A DNA stretch of 64,000 bases from positions 24,720 through 88,719 of the IMG/VR virus record IMGVR_UViG_3300006108_000013; one strand, given 5' to 3'. A model generated the notes under the pieces. The model was not told where the DNA came from. It searched no databases and saw nothing but the letters and a program-made list of their open reading frames with translations. Positions 58,344-64,000 of this stretch are shown piece by piece. Source of the stretch: a virus. Made by a program: the position numbers and the translations under genes. How positions within the stretch are numbered: position 1 is the stretch's first letter; each line of letters starts with the position of its first letter.

Positions 58344-58371
58344 TTGACATAAATCTACCATATGTTAAAGT
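58344..58371 (+). promoter_or_regulatory. Primase promoter core
   Basis: TTGACA (58344-58349), 16-nt spacer, TAAAGT (58366-58371), 6 nt, ATG at 58378. It also matches the short-leader promoter type found for polB and uvsX. Confidence 0.6.
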
Positions 58372-58377
58372 TAGGCG

Positions 58378-59343
58378 ATGAAGTATCGCTTACCTGAAAC
58401 ATATGTCATGAACAAGTTCATGCATTATGCAATTGAACCTGAGTTCAAAAAGCATAATGGATTATACAATGCAGCTTGTCCGATTTGCAAAGAGGGTAAG
58501 AGTTTAGGTAAAAAGAAAAGACTTTGGTATTATCCCCAATCTAATACTTTTCATTGTTTCAATTGTAATCAAACATGGAGTGCTCTTAATTGGATTAAGA
58601 AAGCTTCTGGTATGTCTTATGAGGATATTCAGGTTGAAATATCAACAAATGATTTTTCCGTAGATGTTTTTAAAAAGGAAATCAATACACCAACATTTAA
58701 AAGAAAAGATATTCCTGATTTACCATATGATTCAATTAATATTTTTGATCAGGTTCAACAGCAATATTACCAAAAAAGTAAAGAATTCCAGAGAGCATTA
58801 GAATATGTAACGGGAAGAAGATTGCATACTGCTGTTAATAAATCACCAAATCTTTTTATTAGTTTAACCGATAGCATTCATGCAAATAGATTTTGTATTC
58901 CTTTTTATGATAGAAATAAAAAGGTAGTGTTTTATCAAACCAGAGCACTTGATAAAACCGAGCCAAGATATTTAGGTAAATCTGGCTACGAGAAAACCGT
59001 TTTTGGTATCGATAGAGTTAACGTAGATATTCCTTACATTTTTTTGTTTGAAGGACCTATCGATTCAATGTTTGTTAAAAACGGAGTTGGTGTTGCTGGT
59101 ATATCCTTGACTAAAACACAATCAATTCAGTTAGCCGAATTTCCATTCCACCAAAGGATTTGGGTTTTAGACAACCCTCAACATGACGATACAACAAAGG
59201 ATAAAATAAAGGAGCTTCTAGAGAGAGGCGAAAAGGTTTTTAATTGGGGAATCGGTAAAGGCTATAAAGACTTTAATGAATGGGCTATGTTTGAAGATCT
59301 CGATGAAATCAATTATCAAGGAATACTTGACAATTGTTTTTAA
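58378..59343 (+). CDS. DNA primase, gp61/DnaG-like
   Basis: 321 residues (T4 gp61: 342). Zinc-binding domain with C34, C37 (CPIC) and C60, C63 (HCFNCNQTW). The Toprim part has FLFEGPIDS (222-230) with E225 and 'WVLDNPQHDD' with D265. It makes RNA primers for lagging-strand synthesis with the gp41-like helicase, encoded 36 kb away on the other strand. It has its own early-type promoter. Its stop shares TTAA with the converging next gene. Confidence 0.9.
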   Translation: MKYRLPETYVMNKFMHYAIEPEFKKHNGLYNAACPICKEGKSLGKKKRLWYYPQSNTFHCFNCNQTWSALNWIKKASGMSYEDIQVEISTNDFSVDVFKKEINTPTFKRKDIPDLPYDSINIFDQVQQQYYQKSKEFQRALEYVTGRRLHTAVNKSPNLFISLTDSIHANRFCIPFYDRNKKVVFYQTRALDKTEPRYLGKSGYEKTVFGIDRVNVDIPYIFLFEGPIDSMFVKNGVGVAGISLTKTQSIQLAEFPFHQRIWVLDNPQHDDTTKDKIKELLERGEKVFNWGIGKGYKDFNEWAMFEDLDEINYQGILDNCF

Positions 59344-59705
59344 GCTGTCTTTGCTTTGGCGTAACCTTCTAAGTCACGAGCGGTGATTGGTCCTATTCCA
59401 TTACCAGCACCGGATGCTCTGATGTCTTTTCTAGTTGGGTAACCCAATTTAACCCAAAATCTAATTAATTCAGGGCTTGGTGTGTCGTATGGGCTAAAAT
59501 CAAATTCTGCGATAGTATTGCCGTCTCTATCTTTAAAGTAGTGATCAATCTTACGATTTGAAGGTCTACCTTTTTCATCGGTTTCTATATCATCATAAGG
59601 AGCATAATGGGTTTCGATACCATTTATCATATATTTCTCATCCTTGTGAGGATCAGAAAGTTTGCCATAAGCTTCTTGAAGTAAAATTGTATCTTTATCT
59701 CTCAT
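59340..59705 (-). CDS. Hypothetical protein with LxE leader
   Basis: 121 residues. The start 'MRDKDTILLQEAYGKL' has L9-Q10-E11 before A12, again like a T4 prohead-protease site after a short leader. The body is 'NGIETHYAPYDDIE', 'KIDHYFKDRDGNTIAEFDFS' and a C-terminal 'RASGAGNGIGPITARDL'. It is the downstream member of a two-gene minus-strand unit, its start overlapping the previous stop by one base. No family recognised. Confidence 0.55.
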   Translation of the reverse strand: MRDKDTILLQEAYGKLSDPHKDEKYMINGIETHYAPYDDIETDEKGRPSNRKIDHYFKDRDGNTIAEFDFSPYDTPSPELIRFWVKLGYPTRKDIRASGAGNGIGPITARDLEGYAKAKTA

Positions 59706-60370
59706 TATTGTACGACATTATTTTGTTCAAGATCACGGATCTTCTTAGGAGCCGTATTAACGAATGTATTAAGAACTTCTTTAAGCTTTGCGATTTCGCC
59801 AGCGATACGTGTGATTGAGTCCGAAGCCTTACGAGTAATACCTCTTAAGAGACTTCCTGCACGATCATTATCTGAAAGGATACGATGAAGAGAATCATCG
59901 GATGGGTTATTCAAGAACTTTTCAAATTCATTGAGTTTTAATGCCCATTCTTTAACTTTCTTAATTGTTTCCATTGTTACATCTGGCGAAATACCTTCAA
60001 CATCAAATTTTGAACCGTCTGTTTCTGGTTCTAAAGAATTTTGGAAATCTTCTTGATTTTTTTCTGGTGTAAAATCTTCAGGCGCAGCTTCTTCAGATGG
60101 CGCAGCTGGCAACTCCTCAAGTTCTTCCTGCTCCCTTAAAAGGGCAACTAAGAAACTTTTGGCAAAAAGATAATCAGAAGACTCTTCTTTTACTTTGTTA
60201 AATTCAGGTGAACCACTCATGCTTCTAGCATTTATAATTGCTTGAGCTTTTCTTTCGCAGCAACATCTCTCTGGTACAGTAGTTTTAACCTTAGATGTCT
60301 TAAACTTATTTTGAGTTTGGAACTTAGGTTGGCTACTTTTTTTACTGTTGACTTTCTTAATAGGTTTCAT
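59705..60370 (-). CDS. Hypothetical protein, Lys-rich N-terminus and acidic middle
   Basis: 221 residues. The first 35 are very basic (KKVNSKKSSQPKFQTQNKFK), then a CCC triplet (about 37-39), an acidic, Pro/Glu-rich middle (EELEELPAAPSEEAAPE) and C-terminal helices ('ITRIAGEIAKLKEVLNTF'). This mixed-charge, helical profile resembles scaffold or internal proteins, but no family is recognised. TGTAAATA ends 5 nt before its ATG (60383-60376), a late-like variant. Confidence 0.55.
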   Translation of the reverse strand: MKPIKKVNSKKSSQPKFQTQNKFKTSKVKTTVPERCCCERKAQAIINARSMSGSPEFNKVKEESSDYLFAKSFLVALLREQEELEELPAAPSEEAAPEDFTPEKNQEDFQNSLEPETDGSKFDVEGISPDVTMETIKKVKEWALKLNEFEKFLNNPSDDSLHRILSDNDRAGSLLRGITRKASDSITRIAGEIAKLKEVLNTFVNTAPKKIRDLEQNNVVQ

Positions 60371-60375
60371 TAGTA

Positions 60376-60383
60376 TATTTACA
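60376..60383 (-). promoter_or_regulatory. Late-like variant TGTAAATA
   Basis: Minus strand TGTAAATA ends 5 nt before the ATG at 60370. Two mismatches at the 5' end to TATAAATA; spacing matches the other sites. Confidence 0.3.
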
Positions 60384-60400
60384 ACTATTTACCTTAAAAA

Positions 60401-61072
60401 ATGCCAAATCTACCAAGTAATTATCATTTTGTTATTGCGACACAATTTAACGATAAGGATTTTTGGGAAAAATCGCAAATTGCAATATTTTTAGAAAAAG
60501 CAGGTTATACAAATAACTGCACAGTCTTCTTTGAAAATAAAGAAGGACTGCCAAAAGTATATAATCAGTTTTTTACTGAACAAAATAAACTGAAGAAGAT
60601 TATTTTTGTTCATGATGATGTTTTAATTGAAGATTTATTTTGGGAAGAAAAGCTAAACATAGCATTTGAAAAATATGATATAGTTGGTTTGGCTGGGTCG
60701 AAGAAATGCGATCTTACAAGACCACCAGCATGGCATTTAATGAGCGATAGACAAGATCAAGTTGGTGAAGTTGGTCATTCACATCAAAAAAATGTATGGA
60801 CAACTGTTTTTGGTAAATCCGAATCTCGTGCATTAGTATTGGATGGACTTTTTATTGCCCTTAATATGGAAAGGGTTGTTCAAACCCTTTTAAGATTTGA
60901 TGAAAACTTTGATTTTCATCATTATGATATAACATTTTGTTTGAATGCTAATAAAAATAAGCTTAAAATGGGTGTAACTCCTATAAGAGTCGTTCATTTT
61001 GGGTTAGGTGATTCCATGAATACCAATGAATGGCAAGTTAGTGCTCAAAAATTTAATCAACTTTATAAATGA
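60401..61072 (+). CDS. Glycosyltransferase, GT2-like
   Basis: 223 residues. 'FVIATQFNDKDFWEKSQ' at the start, 'LPKVYNQFFTE', then 'IIFVHDDVLIEDLFWE' (about 67-82, metal-site HDD) and 'DIVGLAGSKKCDLTRPPAW' are typical of single-domain GT2-like transferases in phages and capsule loci. 'HHYDITFCLNANKNKLKMGV' near the end provides the C-terminal His/Asp. It lies far from the main glycan island. The next gene starts within its stop (ATGA). Confidence 0.75.
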   Translation: MPNLPSNYHFVIATQFNDKDFWEKSQIAIFLEKAGYTNNCTVFFENKEGLPKVYNQFFTEQNKLKKIIFVHDDVLIEDLFWEEKLNIAFEKYDIVGLAGSKKCDLTRPPAWHLMSDRQDQVGEVGHSHQKNVWTTVFGKSESRALVLDGLFIALNMERVVQTLLRFDENFDFHHYDITFCLNANKNKLKMGVTPIRVVHFGLGDSMNTNEWQVSAQKFNQLYK

Positions 61073-61446
61073 AAAACATTTTCTTTCCATATTTGCAATG
61101 GATTTTAAAAGTTACTACAAATAAACCAGAAATTCCTAATCATGTTGGATTTCTTAGTAATAGATGGTTGTCGATGGCTAGTAAACCGATTGCACAGATT
61201 GTAAATGCTACCACTAACAGATGGAACAATTGTCAAAATAGCTTTGATGATGCAAATGTAGTTAAAATTTATAGAACTTTAATCCCAAAGTATACAAAAA
61301 GAATAGAATACATAAAAAAATCCCCTAAAGAAGACGAAGAGATTAATGAAAATATTGAAATTTATTCTAATTTAATGGAAATCTCAAAAAGAGAAATTGA
61401 ATTATATCAAAACACACTTGAAGAATTAAATTTAACATCTAAATAA
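61069..61446 (+). CDS. Hypothetical helical protein
   Basis: 125 residues. 'FPYLQWILKVTTNKPEIPNH' and 'GFLSNRWLSMASKPIAQIVN' (about 27-46), then helices with 'RIEYIKKSPKEDEEINENIE'. The 'NRWLSM...IAQIVN' stretch recalls clamp-loader small subunits (gp62) of other T4-like phages, which would fill a gap since no gp44/gp62 was recognised, but T4 gp62 is 187 residues and no clear motif links them. Left as a suggestion. Translation is coupled to the GT gene by an ATGA overlap. Confidence 0.5.
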   Translation: MKNIFFPYLQWILKVTTNKPEIPNHVGFLSNRWLSMASKPIAQIVNATTNRWNNCQNSFDDANVVKIYRTLIPKYTKRIEYIKKSPKEDEEINENIEIYSNLMEISKREIELYQNTLEELNLTSK

Positions 61447-61452
61447 TACGAT

Positions 61453-61854
61453 ATGATACCCAGACCCAAACAAGAAGACCGCATCGGCGGTAAAGTACAA
61501 CTAGATCATTATCTAGGACATGCATTTGAACTAGACAATTGGAATTTAACAAAAGTATTGGATGATATTTTACTATGTCAATATATTGACGTAAACGAAG
61601 ATGGTACTGAAATCCTCAGAGGTAGCGTTTGGGTTCCAATTAATGTAGTAAACATGACATGGAGACTTGCAAAGGTGTTATTAGCAGGACCGGACTGCAA
61701 AACCGTTAAACAGGGTGATGTAATAGTATTCCCAAACGATAAGGGTATTCAGGTGGCAAATCTTAACGATATGAAGAATATTGTTTTCTTAAATGAATCC
61801 CGAATTTTTGGTGTTTGTGAACCAAAAGGAGAAAAGAAAAAGTCTAAAAAGTAA
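61453..61854 (+). CDS. GroES-like co-chaperonin (gp31-like role)
   Basis: 133 residues. The C-terminal half, 'LLAGPDCKTVKQGDVIVFPN' (about 75-94) and 'VFLNESRIFGVCEP' (about 111-124), follows the Cpn10 layout: G-P-x(n)-V-K-x-G-D-x-V-x-F, then an E-x-x-I-x-x-V ending. The central segment 'RGSVWVPINVVNMTW' would hold the mobile loop region. T4 gp31 replaces GroES for capsid folding. The basic tail (KGEKKKSKK) is extra. Assigned by pattern; alignment would confirm. Confidence 0.5.
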   Translation: MIPRPKQEDRIGGKVQLDHYLGHAFELDNWNLTKVLDDILLCQYIDVNEDGTEILRGSVWVPINVVNMTWRLAKVLLAGPDCKTVKQGDVIVFPNDKGIQVANLNDMKNIVFLNESRIFGVCEPKGEKKKSKK

Positions 61855-62234
61855 TGGCAATAAGTGTAGAAGGTTTATATGCTCTTTGTTCTAGCAATCT
61901 TGTTGAATTAAGATTTGTTAGGAGAAATAAGCGTGTAAACCCTAATACACGACGAATGCTTTGCACAAACGATCAAAGCTTATTTAAATCTGTCTTTGGT
62001 AAAGATGTTTTAAATTATAAAAAACCAAAACAAACGCCTCCGTATAATGCAAAATCGAAAGGTTTATGCACATTATGGGATATTTTAATGCAAGATTGGC
62101 GAAATATCCCAACCGAATCCGTAGAAGTTGTTGCTGTCATTCCAACCAAACCTTTAAAACAATTTTTAGTTTATTTCGACAAGGTTATTAGACCAATGAG
62201 TGCTGTTCAGAAAGAGCAGTTTATGAAAAAATAA
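61854..62234 (+). CDS. DUF2693-like conserved phage protein
   Basis: 126 residues. 'SSNLVELRFVRRNKRVNPNT' (about 13-32) with 'RRMLCTND', then 'LCTLWDILMQDWRNIPTESV' (about 71-90) resemble the DUF2693 pattern, in which a basic strand and a late 'V-W-D-x...WR-x' segment recur in T4-like phages. Function unknown; RNA or protein binding is plausible. It shares one base with the GroES-like gene and lies 1 nt before the next gene. Confidence 0.5.
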   Translation: MAISVEGLYALCSSNLVELRFVRRNKRVNPNTRRMLCTNDQSLFKSVFGKDVLNYKKPKQTPPYNAKSKGLCTLWDILMQDWRNIPTESVEVVAVIPTKPLKQFLVYFDKVIRPMSAVQKEQFMKK

Positions 62235-62235
62235 A

Positions 62236-62595
62236 ATGACAATATACGGAACAAAATTAGAAGAGGTTTGTAAGTTTTTATTACAAAAAAATATCACTCT
62301 GGAGTTAGGAAAAAAACTCCACAAGCAGGGTAAATTAATTTTGTTTTATCAAAAGAATTTTTATCTTACTTTTATAATGGATACACCAAAAAAGGCAAAG
62401 GAAAAAATAGAAATACCTATTCCCTTTGATGTAGAGCTTCATGAGGAAGACGATTTGGTGTATTTTGATTATAGAATTAAAACTTTATCAAAACATGCAC
62501 CTGAAATAGAAAATAATTTAATTTTATACCCTTCAAAGGTTGCAGGAAATAAATTTTGGGATACAATATTAACTATCAATGCAAGAATCAACTAA
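62236..62595 (+). CDS. Hypothetical protein
   Basis: 119 residues. 'LEEVCKFLLQKNITLELGKK' at the N-terminus is followed by strand-rich 'GKLILFYQKNFYLTFIMD' and 'EKIEIPIPFDVELHEEDDLV' then 'YFDYRIKTL'. It reads as a compact alpha-beta domain. Overlap with the next gene is 17 nt. No family recognised. Confidence 0.55.
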   Translation: MTIYGTKLEEVCKFLLQKNITLELGKKLHKQGKLILFYQKNFYLTFIMDTPKKAKEKIEIPIPFDVELHEEDDLVYFDYRIKTLSKHAPEIENNLILYPSKVAGNKFWDTILTINARIN

Positions 62596-62845
62596 AAACA
62601 TATATAGTGCTTTTTCAGGAACGTTTTATACGATCCCCGAAAAAGATTTTTCACTTTTGGATATGGGGCAACTACCTTTAACCAAAAAACCATCTTCAAG
62701 CTGTAAGAAATGTCTAGGAAGAGGTCATATTGGTAGAGATAGTCAAACTTTTACATATCAAATATGTAATTGTGTTAGAAAAGTGCTAGATATAGAAGAA
62801 ATTAAGAAAAGTATTACTGATAAAATTGATTTGAATAATCTATAG
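62579..62845 (+). CDS. Small DnaJ-type zinc-finger protein
   Basis: 88 residues. CKKCLGRGHIGRD (about 42-54) is a C-x2-C-x-G-x-G unit as in DnaJ, followed after 'TFTYQ' by ICNCVRK, giving a second Cys pair (C-x-C), so one zinc could be bound. The N-terminus is 'IYSAFSGTFYTIPEKDF'. Proteins of this type are common as conserved hypotheticals in T4-like genomes. Function unknown. Confidence 0.6.
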   Translation: MQESTKNIYSAFSGTFYTIPEKDFSLLDMGQLPLTKKPSSSCKKCLGRGHIGRDSQTFTYQICNCVRKVLDIEEIKKSITDKIDLNNL

Positions 62846-62853
62846 TAAAAAGG

Positions 62854-62861
62854 GGTAAATA
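62854..62861 (+). promoter_or_regulatory. Late-like variant GGTAAATA
   Basis: GGTAAATA ends 7 nt before the ATG at 62869, ahead of tail-fibre-related genes. One step from NATAAATA; weak. Confidence 0.35.
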
Positions 62862-62868
62862 GTATGTA

Positions 62869-63207
62869 ATGATGACATACAATATACCTCAACATATTGC
62901 TGGTGATACTTGGGTCGGTATCACCGATATTACCATTAATAGAAATGGTTCAGCAATAGATTTAACAGGAGCATATGCGGAATTTCAAGTTAAATTTCAA
63001 ATCGATGCCCCAACGGTTATTGATTTAAATACAAAAGCTGGCACAATAACATTTATAAACCCTACATCATCAGGTCAACTTGTAATTCCGCCTCAGATAA
63101 TCGACGTTCCGCCAGCTAATTACACTTATACTTTAAGAGTTACGTTATCATCGGGTGAAGTTGATACGTTTTTAACAGGAACGTGGCCCATCGTTAGATA
63201 TACCTAA
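62869..63207 (+). CDS. Tail fibre-associated protein, BppU N-domain-like
   Basis: 112 residues, no helix-forming stretch. 'HIAGDTWVGITDITINRNGS' (8-27), 'AIDLTGAYAEFQVKF' (28-42), 'GTITFINPTSSGQLVIPP' and 'ANYTYTLRVTLSSGEV' follow the all-beta N-domain of baseplate upper proteins (GDTWxxx..., DLTGaxxxFQVR, then G-x-x-x-Y...). It would anchor or initiate a fibre. The fibre gene begins 1 nt after its stop. Confidence 0.6.
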   Translation: MMTYNIPQHIAGDTWVGITDITINRNGSAIDLTGAYAEFQVKFQIDAPTVIDLNTKAGTITFINPTSSGQLVIPPQIIDVPPANYTYTLRVTLSSGEVDTFLTGTWPIVRYT

Positions 63208-63208
63208 A

Positions 63209-64000
63209 ATGAGTTGTAACGATGAAATTATTATAAATCAAAACACGACTCAAAATAGTGTTTTTGTAAATGAATTATCTGCTAATCAATCAATAGAAAT
63301 TATTGCAGGTGGTGGTTCTTTAGTTTTATCTGTTAATGGGCAGATTGGTAATGTCATTATAACACCATCATCAATAGGGTTAGGTAACGTTGACAATACA
63401 AGTGATTTAAATAAACCTCTATCATATGCTACTATCAGTGCTTTATTGTTAAAAACTGATTTATCGGCATTTAATGCACTTAATAATTTAGTAACTAGTC
63501 AATATCTTTCATGGGAAAACGTATATTTTACGGTTAATACTTTAAGTGGTAATTGGAATAATAGTTATAATTGGGTTAACAATAATAGTTCGAATGCAAT
63601 ATTTAATACAATTTCTGCATCATCATTATCTGGTGTTTTTTATGGTGATGGCAGTCATTTAATTGGCGCATCTTTACCAAATCAAGTAACTATTAATAGT
63701 ATAGTTTCTTCTAATTCTGCAAATTGGAATTCATCATATAATACGGTATTAAATTTAAGTGCTAATTGGAATTCTATTTCTTTTTTACAGACTCTTTCAA
63801 CTAATGATCAATCTGTTTATGCTCAAGTTAATACATTAAGTTCTAATTGGAACAGCGGAAGTGGATTTCAGTCTCAATCCGCTAATAATGCTAGTGTTTA
63901 TAGTAATGTAAATTCGAATTCTGCTAATTGGAATAGTATATCATTTTTACAGGCTTTATCTGCTAATGATAAGTCTGTTTATTCTACATTTAACGCACAG
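63209..64000 (+). CDS. Tail fibre protein (partial, runs off window end)
   Basis: The frame opens with ATG at 63209 and stays open to base 64000: 264 residues visible. 'GSLVLSVNGQIGNVIITPSS' and 'LGNVDNTSDLNKPLSYATIS' (about 60-79) are the collar motif common to long phage fibres (L-x-N-V-D-N-T-S-D-x-x-K-P). After it the sequence is a repeat of S-A-N-W-N-S segments with 'GDGSHLIG' in between. It would bind the host surface. Only the N-terminal shaft is visible; the receptor-binding tip lies outside. Confidence 0.85.
   Translation, partial: MSCNDEIIINQNTTQNSVFVNELSANQSIEIIAGGGSLVLSVNGQIGNVIITPSSIGLGNVDNTSDLNKPLSYATISALLLKTDLSAFNALNNLVTSQYLSWENVYFTVNTLSGNWNNSYNWVNNNSSNAIFNTISASSLSGVFYGDGSHLIGASLPNQVTINSIVSSNSANWNSSYNTVLNLSANWNSISFLQTLSTNDQSVYAQVNTLSSNWNSGSGFQSQSANNASVYSNVNSNSANWNSISFLQALSANDKSVYSTFNAQ
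63761..64000 (+). repeat. Fibre shaft repeat, 54-residue period
   Basis: Blocks starting GCTAATTGGAAT at 63761 and 63923 repeat with a period of 162 nt. Each encodes NWNSISFLQ-x-LS-x-ND-x-SVY (63764 on and 63926 on). A further SSNWNS copy lies between them near 63843, and earlier diverged NWN copies start near 63550. The array continues past the window end. Confidence 0.7.

Overview
The window is a piece of an AT-rich genome of a tailed phage with a contractile tail (myovirus, T4-like core). The evidence is a T4-type module set: baseplate proteins (gp26/gp51-like, gp29-like, gp48-like, gp53-like, hub, gp5-like spike), a large terminase, family B DNA polymerase, sliding clamp, gp32-like SSB, DnaB-type helicase, UvsX, UvsW, UvsY-like protein, gp46/gp47, a gp55-like late sigma factor and a gp61-like primase. 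A lipobox protein with a C-terminal membrane segment in the lysis cassette points to a Gram-negative host. Nothing seen fixes the host further. No portal, capsid, sheath, clamp loader or tRNA gene was recognised.

Layout: (1) 1-16228, mostly + strand: tail tube, baseplate, terminase, hub, spike, with two minus-strand genes interposed (an unknown gene and a dNMP kinase). (2) 16225-32032, mostly - strand: replication and recombination (clamp, SSB, a possible helicase loader, helicase, UvsX, ThyX, PolB, gp46), with an HNH endonuclease gene on the + strand beside polB. (3) 32064-48700, - strand: a ~16.6 kb glycan island of 12 glycosyltransferase-like genes, three methyltransferases (one frameshifted), two sugar epimerases and a compact heptose-type sugar-nucleotide module (gmhA, transaldolase, GHMP kinase, HAD/nucleotidyltransferase, SDR epimerase). 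It sits between gp46 and gp47, which are neighbours in T4. (4) 48697-52252, - strand: gp47, late sigma, UvsW, UvsY-like. (5) 52277-64000, mostly + strand: GIY-YIG nuclease, small zinc-binding proteins, lysis cassette, NadR-like kinase, primase, another glycosyltransferase, GroES-like protein, and the start of a repetitive tail fibre.

What stands out: the heptose module and glycan island suggest the phage makes and transfers its own activated sugars, onto host envelope, virion or DNA (target unknown). Upstream of many genes a promoter-like core lies only 5-8 nt from the start codon. Sigma70-like cores (TTGACA/T-N16/17-TA...T) precede replication genes, and TATAAATA-type late elements precede structural genes. 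This implies near-leaderless mRNAs, consistent with the scarcity of Shine-Dalgarno sequences at the starts I inspected. Three small proteins carry an N-terminal leader ending in LxE before A/G, resembling T4 capsid-targeting sequences cut by the prohead protease.

All calls come from reading the sequence and remembered family motifs. No database search or structure prediction was run.
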